From: Neoaquamicrobium microcysteis
GTDB taxonomy: Bacteria; Pseudomonadota; Alphaproteobacteria; Rhizobiales; Rhizobiaceae
NCBI RefSeq assembly: GCF_008180155.1
Contig: NZ_VSZS01000068.1
Coordinates: 1 to 64,000 of the forward strand
Reading direction: 5' to 3'
DNA length: 64,000 bases
Under the pieces are notes generated by a model. The model did no database searches. It saw only the letters and a program-made list of their open reading frames with translations, and was not told the origin of the DNA. The position numbers and the translations under genes are program-made. Within the stretch, counting starts at the first letter, position 1. Every line of letters begins with the position of its first letter. Shown here piece after piece: positions 8,103-16,720 of the stretch.

Positions 8103-9128
8103 CTAGCCCCGCCGCCCCTGCGGCTGCGCGCCGCCATTGGCGCGGATGCCTCGCAGGATCTTTTCCGGGGTGATCGGCAGCTCGTCGATGCGCACGCCTA
8201 CCGCGTTGAAGACGGCATTGACCATGGCTGGAAGCACCGGATTTGCGCACATTTCGCCCGGTCCCTTGCCGCCATACGGGCCATCTGGCGCGGGGCGCTC
8301 GAGGATGGAAATATGATGGGAAGCAATGTCGCCGGGCCCTGGCATTAGATAGGTATTAAAATCGAGCGGGCCGTGGCTGCGTTCAGGGTAATAGGGCTCG
8401 GTCGTTTCCCAGGCAGCGTGGCTCAATCCCATCCACGCGCCGCCTACCAGCTGCTGTTCGACGAGGCGCGGGTTGAGCGCGCGACCAAGCTCGTAGGCGC
8501 TGTTCATCTCCACCACATCGATCTCGCCCGTTTCATCGTCTACATCGATATCGACGATCAGGGCGGCGTGGGCGAAGCAGGAAACCGGCGTCATCTCGCC
8601 GGTCTCGGGATCGACCTCCGACAGCGGGATCAGGAAGATGCCGCGGCCGGAAACCGTGCGCCCCTGCTTGAACTGCGCGGCGCCACACGCCTCGGCCGTC
8701 GTGATCGACTTGGAAGGCGCGCCCTTCACGTGGATGTTGCCCTTGCCGTCGGTCACAAGGTCGGCAGGGTCGACTTCCAGTTCCTCGGCAGCCGCCTCCA
8801 GCATCACCGCACGGGCCTCCTGCGCGGCCTGGATGACGGCGTTGCCCACACGGTGCGTGCCGCGCGAGGCGAAGGAGCCCATGCAGTGCGGGCCGGTGTC
8901 GGAATCGGCGGTGTCCACGTAGACATCCTCGACCGGCACCCCCAGCGTCTCAGCCGCGATCTGGCGCGTGACCGATTTCATGCCCTGCCCGAGATCGATC
9001 GACGACAATGCGACCATGAACTTGCCGCCGGGATTGGAATGCACCAGCGCCTGCGAGGGGTCGCCACCAAGGTTCATGCCGATGGGATAGTTGATAGACG
9101 CAAAGCCCCGCCCGCGGTGAATGGTCAT
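8103..9128 (-). CDS. Mo hydroxylase large subunit, C-terminal half
   Basis: The 341-residue protein begins MTIHRGRGFASINYPIGMN, which matches the middle of a xanthine-dehydrogenase-family molybdopterin subunit. It continues with DLGQGMKSV, the molybdopterin-binding stretch HCMGSFASRGTHRVGNAV, and near the end PYGGKGPGEMCANP, which carries the usual catalytic Glu position. The ATG at 9128 lies one base after the stop of the N-terminal-half gene, so the two are translationally coupled and should assemble into one active site. The frame upstream of this ATG looks non-coding. See the entry at 9130. Confidence 0.85.
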   Translation of the reverse strand: MTIHRGRGFASINYPIGMNLGGDPSQALVHSNPGGKFMVALSSIDLGQGMKSVTRQIAAETLGVPVEDVYVDTADSDTGPHCMGSFASRGTHRVGNAVIQAAQEARAVMLEAAAEELEVDPADLVTDGKGNIHVKGAPSKSITTAEACGAAQFKQGRTVSGRGIFLIPLSEVDPETGEMTPVSCFAHAALIVDIDVDDETGEIDVVEMNSAYELGRALNPRLVEQQLVGGAWMGLSHAAWETTEPYYPERSHGPLDFNTYLMPGPGDIASHHISILERPAPDGPYGGKGPGEMCANPVLPAMVNAVFNAVGVRIDELPITPEKILRGIRANGGAQPQGRRG

Positions 9129-9129
9129 G

Positions 9130-10803
9130 TCAGCGCCTCCGCAAGCCGGAAATCGAGGAAAACCGCGTGCGCCGCGCATCGCTGGCCGTCTGCGCCGGCG
9201 GGGCAGGCGGTGGCGGCGCGGACGCCGCAGGCTGGTGTTGCGGCCGCACCGGCTGTTCGTAGCGTGGAGCCACCGGCACGCTGTCATGCCGGGGCGTCTG
9301 TGTCGGCAGCGATTGCGGCGCGGCCGGTTCCGAGCGCTTTGCCTTGCGGGCGTAGTTGCCGGCCGTAAACCCGGTGACCAGACCGTTCTGGTCGATCGCG
9401 GTAAAGTTCGGGATTTTGGCCCGTTCGCCACCCCCCTCGCGCAGCGAAGACGCCTGCCGCGCTTTCTGGCTGATCGGCCATTGGGCCTTTTCGGCCGCGA
9501 CCTGACAGCACTCGATGAGCGCCGTGTTCTTGGCCAGACGACGATGCGCCTTCATGTCGCCGTCCCGGTACGCATTGAGGATGCGCAGCTCGATCGGGTC
9601 CATGTTCACCGCATGGGCCACCTTGTCCATATGCGCCTCGATGGCGAAATCGACGCCCGTGATGCCGAAGCCGCGCATGGCGGTTGCAGGGGTGCGGTTG
9701 GTGAAGACGCAGTAGACGTCGGCGTAGACGTTGGGGATTGTGTATGGCCCCGGCAGGTGGCCGACGCCCTTAATGATGGCGTAGCTTGAAAGGCGGGTGT
9801 ATGCGCCGCTGTCGAAGTAGCCGATGAACTTGCGCGCCACGATGCGCCCGTCGTTCATCACTCCGTCCCGGATGTACCAGCGTTCGGCGCCGCGTGGTGC
9901 GCCGACCTGCATCTCTTCCTCGCGGTCGAAGATGTATTTGCATGGGCGTCCCGTCAGCATCGTGCCCAGAACCGCAAGCGGCTCGTGCAGAGAATCCACC
10001 TTGCCCCCGAAGCCGCCACCAACGGTGCCGCCGATGAAGTGCAGCCGGTTGGACGGCGTTTTCAGCAGCTTCGAGGTGGTGTCGAGCGAGAAGAACAGCG
10101 CCTGCGTGGAGGTGTACACCACGTAGCGGTCGTTGGTTTCGGGAGCCGCTATCGCGCCGCAGGTCTCGGTGGGCGCCTGCTCGATGGGCGACATCTGATA
10201 GCGCCCTTCGATGACCTGATCCGCCTGTCGAAACCCTGCCTCTACATCGCCGAAGCGCAGCTTCTGATGGTCGTACTTGCCGTGATAGATGAAGAGATTG
10301 CCCGGATAGATGTCGTTTACGACGGGCGCGCCGGGCTTCACTGCCTCTTCAACGTCGAAGACAGCCGGTAGCTCTTCCCAGTCGACCCGGACCTTCGCCA
10401 CGGCGTCGCGCGCCGCGCGTTCGCTCTCCGCCACCACGGCCGCGACGGGTTCGCCCTTGTACGACACCTTCTTTTCCGACAGCAGCGGCTCGTCATCGAT
10501 GCCGAAATCCAGCAGCGACAGGAGCGTGTTCAGATTTTGCGGCACGTCCCGCCCGGTGATGATGCGAACGACCCCCGGCATACGCTCCGCCTCGCTCGTA
10601 TCGATGCGGCGGATGCGTGCGTGATGGTGCGGGCTTCGCACGCAGCGTATGTGCAGCAGCCCGTCGAACAGGTGATCGTCGAAGAAGGGCGAGCGGCCCG
10701 TGACGTGGCCGAGTGCATCCTGCCGCTGGGTAGGCTTGCCGATCTCGTTGAGATTGTCGTCGCGCTCGTCGGCGAAATATTCCTTGCGGAATTCGATCGT
10801 CAT
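9130..10803 (-). CDS. Mo hydroxylase large subunit, N-terminal half with Pro-rich tail
   Basis: The 557-residue protein holds the first half of a xanthine-dehydrogenase-type large subunit: GKPTQRQDALGHVTG, the a/b hammerhead region, IGGTVGGGFGGKVDS, and TPATAMRGFG. The last motif is of the xanthine/aromatic hydroxylase type and lacks the AYRCSFR loop of true CO dehydrogenase. From about residue 485 it leaves homology and ends in a ~70-residue Pro/Ala/Gln-rich tail (SAPPPPAPPAQT). The rest of the enzyme is the next gene, 1 bp away. Splitting within the catalytic subunit is unusual. It follows the 2Fe-2S subunit gene. Confidence 0.85.
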   Translation of the reverse strand: MTIEFRKEYFADERDDNLNEIGKPTQRQDALGHVTGRSPFFDDHLFDGLLHIRCVRSPHHHARIRRIDTSEAERMPGVVRIITGRDVPQNLNTLLSLLDFGIDDEPLLSEKKVSYKGEPVAAVVAESERAARDAVAKVRVDWEELPAVFDVEEAVKPGAPVVNDIYPGNLFIYHGKYDHQKLRFGDVEAGFRQADQVIEGRYQMSPIEQAPTETCGAIAAPETNDRYVVYTSTQALFFSLDTTSKLLKTPSNRLHFIGGTVGGGFGGKVDSLHEPLAVLGTMLTGRPCKYIFDREEEMQVGAPRGAERWYIRDGVMNDGRIVARKFIGYFDSGAYTRLSSYAIIKGVGHLPGPYTIPNVYADVYCVFTNRTPATAMRGFGITGVDFAIEAHMDKVAHAVNMDPIELRILNAYRDGDMKAHRRLAKNTALIECCQVAAEKAQWPISQKARQASSLREGGGERAKIPNFTAIDQNGLVTGFTAGNYARKAKRSEPAAPQSLPTQTPRHDSVPVAPRYEQPVRPQHQPAASAPPPPAPPAQTASDARRTRFSSISGLRRR

Positions 10804-10812
10804 GACTCTACC

Positions 10813-11298
10813 TCACCCATAGCGGCGGGCGCCGCCGGCCTTTGCGGCCTCGAGAATTGCATTGATGATCGGCTCGTAGCCGGTGCAACGGCAGATGTTT
10901 CCGGAGATGGCTTCCACAACCTCGTCACGCGACGGGTTGGGGTTCTTGTCGAGCAGCGCCTTGGCCGCCATGAGCATGCCCGGCGTGCAGTAGCCGCACT
11001 GGGCGGCGAAACCTTCCATGAACGCCTTCTGCAACGGGTGCAGCTCGGCGCCGCGCTGGAGGCCGCCCGTGGTGGATACCTGTCGTCCCTCGATGGTCTC
11101 CGCCAGTGTAAGGCATGACAGATGCGGCTTACCGTCGATCAGCACCGTGCAGGTTCCGCACGTGCCCTGCCCACAACCATATTTCGGCGTCAGATCCCCG
11201 ACCCCGCGCCGGATGACGTCGAGCAGGTTCTGGCCTTCCTCGACGAAAATCGCCTTTTCGGAGCCGTTAAGGTGAAACTGGATCGGTTTCTTCGCCAT
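10813..11298 (-). CDS. Mo hydroxylase 2Fe-2S small subunit
   Basis: The 161-residue protein carries a plant-type 2Fe-2S motif (YGCGQGTCGTC...C) near residues 42-62 and an alpha-helical second cluster domain with CGYCTPGMLMA and CRCTGYEPI. It passes electrons from the Mo centre to the FAD subunit. The ATG at 11298 is preferred over GTG at 11304: AGGTGA lies just before it and includes the stop of the FAD-subunit gene. Gene order FAD, FeS, large is as in CO dehydrogenase/aromatic hydroxylase operons, though medium-small-large order varies. Confidence 0.93.
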   Translation of the reverse strand: MAKKPIQFHLNGSEKAIFVEEGQNLLDVIRRGVGDLTPKYGCGQGTCGTCTVLIDGKPHLSCLTLAETIEGRQVSTTGGLQRGAELHPLQKAFMEGFAAQCGYCTPGMLMAAKALLDKNPNPSRDEVVEAISGNICRCTGYEPIINAILEAAKAGGARRYG

Positions 11299-11300
11299 AT

Positions 11301-12122
11301 TCACCTCCGCTCGCCGGCCAGCAGCCGCTTGAGATGCACGCCTGCCACCTCGGTGCGGTACCAGCCCGACGCAATGGCATCCGTGGGTGGATTGAGGCCC
11401 TGCGTCGCGGCGGCTGCAGCCCGGTCGATGGCCGCTGCATCGAGAGCTTGCCCGTCAAGCGCACGCTCGACGCCCGTGGCACGGACCGGATGCGGCGCCA
11501 TGGAGCCATAGGCCACACGGGCGCCCTGCACGCGCCCGCCGGACTGCGGCAGGTATGTCGCGATGGACATGACCGACACGCCCTTCGGCTTGACACGGCT
11601 AACCTTCAGGAAGCGAAACGCGCCGGCCTCGCGGGGACGCGGCACCGTTACCGACAGCACAAGCGACGTTGCATGCCGCTCACGGTCGCGCAGGAAATCG
11701 TCGATGGGAATGCCGCGTCCTGAAGAGCCGGCAAGATTGACGGTTGCGCCCAGTGCGAGCAGAGCAACGGTGAAATCGCCGTAGTTGCCGGTCGCAAACA
11801 GATTGCCTCCGACCGTCGCCATGTTGCGGATAGCGGGACCGCCAACAACACGTGCGACAGGCGCCAGGAAGGCCAGATCCCGGCTTTGCGCCACAGCCGC
11901 CATCGTGACGCCTGCGCCGACGGTATAGCCGTCACCCTCCGACCGGATGGTGCTGAACGAGGGATCGCGCAGCCTGACGATCGTGTCGAACGACTGATCG
12001 CCGGCATTCACCGCGCGCATCACCAGCGTGCCGCCGCCGAGGAATCGCGCCGACCGGCTTGAGGACAAAGCGCGCGCCGCGTCCTCCGTCCGATCATATG
12101 TCTCCACTCTAACGGGCATCAT
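11301..12122 (-). CDS. Mo hydroxylase FAD-binding medium subunit
   Basis: The 273-residue subunit has the two FAD signatures of the CoxM/xanthine dehydrogenase family: FLGGGTLVMR near residue 30 and ATVGGNLFA near residue 102, followed by ALLALGATV. It takes electrons from the 2Fe-2S subunit and hands them to an acceptor, possibly quinone in this context. The ATG at 12122 overlaps the stop of the upstream SRPBCC gene (ATGA); a second ATG follows immediately. Confidence 0.92.
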   Translation of the reverse strand: MMPVRVETYDRTEDAARALSSSRSARFLGGGTLVMRAVNAGDQSFDTIVRLRDPSFSTIRSEGDGYTVGAGVTMAAVAQSRDLAFLAPVARVVGGPAIRNMATVGGNLFATGNYGDFTVALLALGATVNLAGSSGRGIPIDDFLRDRERHATSLVLSVTVPRPREAGAFRFLKVSRVKPKGVSVMSIATYLPQSGGRVQGARVAYGSMAPHPVRATGVERALDGQALDAAAIDRAAAAATQGLNPPTDAIASGWYRTEVAGVHLKRLLAGERR

Positions 12123-12580
12123 GCCCCTCCCTGCGATGCGGGTTCGAGCCCCATGAAAGCGCGAACGGCGCGAAAGCCGCCTTCGTAGATTTCCTCACCG
12201 ACCTGCTTTTTCAGCTCGGCCTCCCGTCCCGGCGGCGTGTCGAAACGCGACTCCCAATGCCAGAAGGTCATGTCGCCGTCCGTGACCGGCACGAGCCGCA
12301 CATGCGCGACGTAGTTGAGAAGCGGGATAGGCGTGTCGAGCAGGCAGTAGGAAAAGGCCATGTCGATGTCCGACATCGTCAGCAGCAGTTCGCGCAGCTC
12401 CGACCCGTCGGCCAGATGGAACCTGCGCACGCAGCCGACCTTGTCGGACGGCAGCCCTCGTTCGATATGGCTGTCCGCGACCGCCGGATGCCACTGGTCG
12501 TGACCGTTGAAGTCGCGCAGCACATCCCACACCGCCTCAACCGGCGCTTCCATGATGGTGGATTTGACGATTTTCACCAT
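12119..12580 (-). CDS. SRPBCC / CoxG-like protein A
   Basis: The 153-residue protein is an SRPBCC (START-like) fold member: MEAPVEAVWDVLRDFNGHDQWHP at the N-terminus, then SDKVGCVRRF, and a long C-terminal helix. It is a paralogue of the next gene upstream and shares WHP, SDKVGCVR and the YD/ID-M motif with it. CoxG proteins of this fold work with CO dehydrogenase at the membrane. Here the location directly before the FAD subunit suggests the same. No membrane tail is visible, unlike longer CoxG proteins. Confidence 0.8.
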   Translation of the reverse strand: MVKIVKSTIMEAPVEAVWDVLRDFNGHDQWHPAVADSHIERGLPSDKVGCVRRFHLADGSELRELLLTMSDIDMAFSYCLLDTPIPLLNYVAHVRLVPVTDGDMTFWHWESRFDTPPGREAELKKQVGEEIYEGGFRAVRAFMGLEPASQGGA

Positions 12581-12589
12581 CGTCTGCGC

Positions 12590-13027
12590 CTACCCGCCGA
12601 AATGCCGCTTGAGTGCATCGAAGCCGCCCTGGAAGACATTGGTGCCGATGCCGTTGACGAGGTCGTCGGCGACCTCGTCGGCGCATTCGAATTCGGCAGA
12701 CCATTCCGCAAAAGTGCGGTCGCCATCCGTGATCGGGGTGAGCCGCAGCGTCGCCACATAGTCGGTCAGCGGCATGGGCCCTTCGAGGATCGCGTAGGTG
12801 CAGAACATGTCGTAGTCGGACAGGCCGAGCAGCTTTTCGCGCAGCCGGTCGCCATTCTGCAGCGTGAAGTCGCGGACGCAGCCGACCTTGTCGGATGGCT
12901 CGCCGTTTTCAATTCGGCTTTCGCGGATGCGCGGGTGCCAGCGCGGCAGCGCGTTGAAGTCGCGGACACGTTCCCACACCTTGGCGGGCGGGGCGTCGAT
13001 GACGGAAGAGACGAATACTCTCGGCAT
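12590..13027 (-). CDS. SRPBCC / CoxG-like protein B
   Basis: The 145-residue protein has the same fold as its neighbour: DAPPAKVWERVRDFNALPRW, then SDKVGCVRDFTL, then a C-terminal helix ending DALKRHFGG. The tandem pair probably arose by duplication; sequence divergence suggests separate roles such as binding different ligands or partners. It lies 11 bp after the flotillin gene and 9 bp before its paralogue. The hydrophobic pocket of this fold can carry lipids or quinones; which ligand is unknown. Confidence 0.8.
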   Translation of the reverse strand: MPRVFVSSVIDAPPAKVWERVRDFNALPRWHPRIRESRIENGEPSDKVGCVRDFTLQNGDRLREKLLGLSDYDMFCTYAILEGPMPLTDYVATLRLTPITDGDRTFAEWSAEFECADEVADDLVNGIGTNVFQGGFDALKRHFGG

Positions 13028-13038
13028 GGATGGCCCCC

Positions 13039-15840
13039 TTACTTCTTCGCCCGCGAGGAACCGGATGACGGCTTACCGCTTCCGCCGGAACCGGAGCCGC
13101 CGCCATCACCATCGCCGCCCGAGCGTGACTGCTGTTTCGCAGCCTCGTTGGCGATGCGCTGCATGTCGGACGCCTCGCGGATGAGCCCGCCCTGCTTCGT
13201 CAGGTTGCCACCCTCGATGCCGATATCTGCGAGAAGGCTGTCGACCAACGGCGCCTGAACGCGATAGCGCAGCGCGGAGTTGATGACCTCGTCGGTCATG
13301 TTGGCGCGCTCTCCGCCATTGCCGCCACCGATACCGTCGAGCTGCATGATGCGGATATCCTGTATCTTCTCCAGCGGCTTGACCGACGCCGACACGATGC
13401 CTTCGACATGCTCCAGCAGCTTGCGGCGGAACAGCGAGTGCCGCGCCGGATCGCTGAGGACGTTTTCGGCCTCGTTGAGCAGCTTTTGCGCTTCGGCCTC
13501 CACGGCGCGGCGCACCTTCTCGGCCTCGGCCGCGATCTTCTCTTCCTGCGCGCGCTTCTCCGCGATCAGCACGTCGATGCTCTTGCGGCGGTTGGCCTCT
13601 TCCGTCTCGCGAGCGGTCTTCACCTGCTCTTCGGCTTCGGCGGCGCGGGCACGGGCAATGTCGGCTTCGGCTCTTGCAGCGGACTCTTCCAGCGACTTGC
13701 GGTAGAGCGCGATCGCCTTCTCCATCTGGGCGGTCTCGACATTGCGCTCCCGCTCGACCTCGAGACGGCGGCGCTCGGTCTCGTGGCCGATACGGGCCTC
13801 GTCCAGGCCGCGCTCGGATGCGATGCGGGCGCGCTCGATCTCCTCCTTCGAGGCGATCTCGGCTTCGCGCAGCGTCTGCACCCGGGCAATCTCGAGCTGT
13901 TCCAGCGCGCGCTGGCGCTCCAGCCTTGCGGCGTCCATGACCTGCTCGCGGGCAAGATCGGATTTTTCCACGTCGCGGCGCGCGGCGATCTCGGCCTGCC
14001 GCACCTTGGCGTCGGCCTCGGCGCGCTCGCTTCGCTTGGCTGCAAGCTCGATGGCGCGCTGTTCGCTCGCTTCCTCGACCACACGCTCGCGGTCGATCTC
14101 GCGCCGGCGCGTCTCCTGCTCGGCGGCGATGCGCTCGAAGTCGATCATCTTCTTCTGTGCGATGCGGGCGGCTTCGACCGCCTCGTCGGCGGCGACCTGC
14201 GCTTCCTCAAGCATCTTCCTGCGCTCGATGTCGCGCTGGCGGGTCGCCTGCTCGGTCGAGATACGCTCCTGCTCGATCCGGGCCTCGACCTCGATGCGGG
14301 CGCTTTCGATCTGCTCGCGCGAGGTGATGTCGGCCTGGTCGACGGCACGATTGCGCGCGATCTCGCGTTCGCGGGTTTCCTGCTCGTAGGCGATGCGCTC
14401 GGCAGCGATCTTCTTTTCGCGGGCGATGCGAGCGGCTTCCGTCGCCTGGCCGGCAGCGATCTCCGCTTCGTCCAGCGCCTTCTGCTTTCCTATCTCCAGT
14501 TCGCGGATCTTGCGGTCGGTCTGGATGCGCTCTTCATTCGTGTTGGCGGCTTCGAGAATGCGCAGCTTCTCGGTTGCCTCGCGCGATGCGATTTCGGCTT
14601 CCTCGATGGCCCGGCTGCGCTCGATCTCGCGGCGGCGGATTTCCTCTTCGTTGGCAATCCTGCTTTCGGCGATGGACCGCTCCTGCTCGATCCGCGCCTT
14701 CTGGGTCGCTTCCTTCGCCTCGATCTCCGCGGATTCCACCTTGCGCTGGCGCTCGATCTCGCGCGTCTGCGTCTCCTGCTCGTTGGCAATGCGGGCTTCG
14801 GTGATGGCTCGCTCCTGCGCGATGCGGGCCTTCTCGATCTCCTCGCGGGTGGCGATCTCGGCGGAGTCGATGGCGCGCTGCCGCTCGATCTCGCGATGCC
14901 TGATCTCACGCTCCGATGCGATGCGCGTTTCCGCGATCGACTGCTCGTTGGCGATGCGGGCACGCTCGATGGCCTCGCGAGCGGTGATCTGCGCGCTTTC
15001 GGCCTCAGTGTCACGCTCGGCTCGTTCGCGGGCAAGCTGGGCGCGCTGGTGGGCGCGGCGGAACTCGACATCGCGCTGCTGCTCGAGCCGGGCTTCCTCG
15101 CTCGCGCGTTCGATCTCCAGCGACTGCTTCTCGGCTTCGAGGTTGCGGGCGCGGATTTGGATCATGGCGTCCTGCTCGATGTCGTTGCGCAGCGTGCGGC
15201 GCTCCTCGATGTCCTTGATGAGGGCGGTCAGACCTTCCGCGTCGAAGCGGTTGGAAGGGTTGAAATATTCAAGCGAAGTCTGGTCGATATCGACGATGGC
15301 GACCGATTCAAGCTCGAGGCCGTTGCGCGAAAGGTCTTCTTGCGCCGCCTCGCGGACGCGAGAGACGTAGACGCCGCGCTGCTCGTGCATCTCGCCCATA
15401 GACATCTCGGCGGCCACCGCGCGCATGGCGCTCTCGAACTTGCCGACAAGCAACTCGTGCAGGTTCTTGGCGTCGAGAGTGCGTCGGCCCAGCGTCGAGG
15501 CGGCAACGGACACGGCCTCGCGCGTCGGCCTGACGCGAACGTAGAACTCGGCCTCCACGTCGACGCGCATGCGGTCGCGCGTGATGAGCGCCTGCTCCTT
15601 GTTGCGCACGACCTCGAGAACCAGCGTGTTCATGCTGACCGGCGTGACGTCGTGCACGATGGGCCAGACGAACGCGCCGCCGTCGATCACCACCTTCTCG
15701 CCGAGAAGACCGGTTCGCACGAAGGCGATCTCCTTGGTCGAGCGGCGGTAAAGCCAGTTCATCACCCAGTAGATGATGGCGATGACGATGACGGCTACGA
15801 TGAGCCATAGGATGAGCTGGCCGATGAACTGTCCGGTCAT
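13039..15840 (-). CDS. giant flotillin-family membrane scaffold protein
   Basis: The 933-residue protein has one N-terminal membrane helix (residues ~8-30, very hydrophobic), an SPFH/flotillin domain (~35-210), a long coiled coil (~205-800) and a Gly/Ser-rich low-complexity tail (~900-933). Flotillins oligomerise and organise membrane microdomains. Related bacterial proteins are usually about 500-700 residues; the extra length is a regular 44-residue repeat described separately. A conserved C-terminal block (PARHSLFRRKLLEHVEGIVS) precedes the tail. It lies between the PEP-hydrolase-like gene and the CoxG-like genes, so a scaffold for the hydroxylase complex is a plausible role. Confidence 0.9.
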   Translation of the reverse strand: MTGQFIGQLILWLIVAVIVIAIIYWVMNWLYRRSTKEIAFVRTGLLGEKVVIDGGAFVWPIVHDVTPVSMNTLVLEVVRNKEQALITRDRMRVDVEAEFYVRVRPTREAVSVAASTLGRRTLDAKNLHELLVGKFESAMRAVAAEMSMGEMHEQRGVYVSRVREAAQEDLSRNGLELESVAIVDIDQTSLEYFNPSNRFDAEGLTALIKDIEERRTLRNDIEQDAMIQIRARNLEAEKQSLEIERASEEARLEQQRDVEFRRAHQRAQLARERAERDTEAESAQITAREAIERARIANEQSIAETRIASEREIRHREIERQRAIDSAEIATREEIEKARIAQERAITEARIANEQETQTREIERQRKVESAEIEAKEATQKARIEQERSIAESRIANEEEIRRREIERSRAIEEAEIASREATEKLRILEAANTNEERIQTDRKIRELEIGKQKALDEAEIAAGQATEAARIAREKKIAAERIAYEQETREREIARNRAVDQADITSREQIESARIEVEARIEQERISTEQATRQRDIERRKMLEEAQVAADEAVEAARIAQKKMIDFERIAAEQETRRREIDRERVVEEASEQRAIELAAKRSERAEADAKVRQAEIAARRDVEKSDLAREQVMDAARLERQRALEQLEIARVQTLREAEIASKEEIERARIASERGLDEARIGHETERRRLEVERERNVETAQMEKAIALYRKSLEESAARAEADIARARAAEAEEQVKTARETEEANRRKSIDVLIAEKRAQEEKIAAEAEKVRRAVEAEAQKLLNEAENVLSDPARHSLFRRKLLEHVEGIVSASVKPLEKIQDIRIMQLDGIGGGNGGERANMTDEVINSALRYRVQAPLVDSLLADIGIEGGNLTKQGGLIREASDMQRIANEAAKQQSRSGGDGDGGGSGSGGSGKPSSGSSRAKK
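14071..14994 (-). repeat. seven tandem 132-bp repeats (44 residues) in the flotillin coiled coil
   Basis: Residues 283-590 are exactly seven units of 44 residues, starting AQITAREA, AEIATREE, AEIEAKEA, AEIASREA, AEIAAGQA, ADITSREQ and AQVAADEA. An eighth, displaced unit occupies residues 660-703 (AEIASKEE). Each unit is four 11-residue hendecads with Ile mostly at position 3, as in AEIATREEIEK, ARIAQERAITE, ARIANEQETQT, REIERQRKVES. No insertions break the register. Confidence 0.9.
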
Positions 15841-15885
15841 TTTCGTCCCTCCCGCGAAGGCGCCGATGCGATGTCTATCGGCATG

Positions 15886-16716
15886 TCATTTTCCCTTGAT
15901 CCGCTTGAACTGGCGGGTCTGTTCGGTAAGCGCCGTCTCCGTCGGCAGTCGCTCCATCGAGGACGCGCCGTAGAAGCCGTGGCAATTTCTCGTGTTCTTC
16001 ATGATGAAGTCGGCATCCTCCGGCATGGCGACGGGGCCGCCGTGCGAGAGGATGATCGCATCGGGGTTGACCTTCAGCGCCGCCTCGGCCCAGGCGTCGA
16101 TCAGCGCCGGGCAGTCCGCCAGCTTGAGCGCGGTTTCGGCGCCGATGGAGCCGCCCGTCGTGAGGCCCATATGGCAGACGATGATGTCCGCGCCGGCCTT
16201 GGCCATGGCCGCCGCCTCGTCCTCGTTGAAGACGTAGGGCGTGGTCAGCATATCCCTGGCATGGGCCTTGGCGATCATGTCGACCTCCAGCCCGTATGAC
16301 ATGCCGGTTTCCTCGAGGTTGGCGCGAAATGTGCCATCGATGATGCCGACCGTGGGGAAGTTCTGGACCCCTGAGAAACCCATACGCTTCAGCTCGTCCA
16401 GAAAGACGTCCATCAGGCGGAACGGATCCGTTGCGTTCACGCCCGCGAGCACAGGCGTGTGCTTCACCACAGGCAGAACCTCGCGTGCCATGTCGACCAC
16501 GATGGCGTTTGCATCGCCGTAGGCCAGCAGCCCCGCAAGCGAACCGCGGCCCGCCATGCGGTAGCGGCCGGAATTGTAGATGACGATGAGGTCGATGCCG
16601 CCCTCTTCCTCGCATTTCGCCGACAGGCCGGTGCCTGCGCCGCCGCCGATGATGGGCTCGCCGCGCTTCATCATCCCGCGGAACTTTTCGAGGATTTTCG
16701 CCCTTTCGATCGCCAT
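15886..16716 (-). CDS. PEP-hydrolase-family TIM-barrel protein, Tm-1 C-domain homologue
   Basis: The 276-residue protein starts at ATG 16716 ([15 protein letters not shown]); the longer frame to 16941 overlaps the upstream gene and is rejected. It has [17 protein letters not shown] near the N-terminus, [14 protein letters not shown], and [13 protein letters not shown] near the C-terminus, all typical of the phosphoenolpyruvate-hydrolase-like TIM-barrel family. In plants and fungi this domain follows a UPF0261 domain in one protein (tomato Tm-1). Here the UPF0261 domain is encoded directly upstream, 4 bp away. The reaction in bacteria is not established. Confidence 0.85.
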   Translation of the reverse strand: MAIERAKILEKFRGMMKRGEPIIGGGAGTGLSAKCEEEGGIDLIVIYNSGRYRMAGRGSLAGLLAYGDANAIVVDMAREVLPVVKHTPVLAGVNATDPFRLMDVFLDELKRMGFSGVQNFPTVGIIDGTFRANLEETGMSYGLEVDMIAKAHARDMLTTPYVFNEDEAAAMAKAGADIIVCHMGLTTGGSIGAETALKLADCPALIDAWAEAALKVNPDAIILSHGGPVAMPEDADFIMKNTRNCHGFYGASSMERLPTETALTEQTRQFKRIKGK

Positions 16717-16720
16717 GCTT

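Noticed and set aside
8103-10803. Assignment as true aerobic CO dehydrogenase
   Set aside because: The CoxL active-site loop AYRCSFR is absent; the corresponding region reads TAMRGFG, as in xanthine/aromatic hydroxylases.
13408-15810. 800-codon plus-strand frame opposite the flotillin gene
   Set aside because: It is a mirror of the repeated Glu/Arg/Ala/Ile codons of the coiled coil in high-GC DNA and repeats with the same period; no start context and no recognisable domain.
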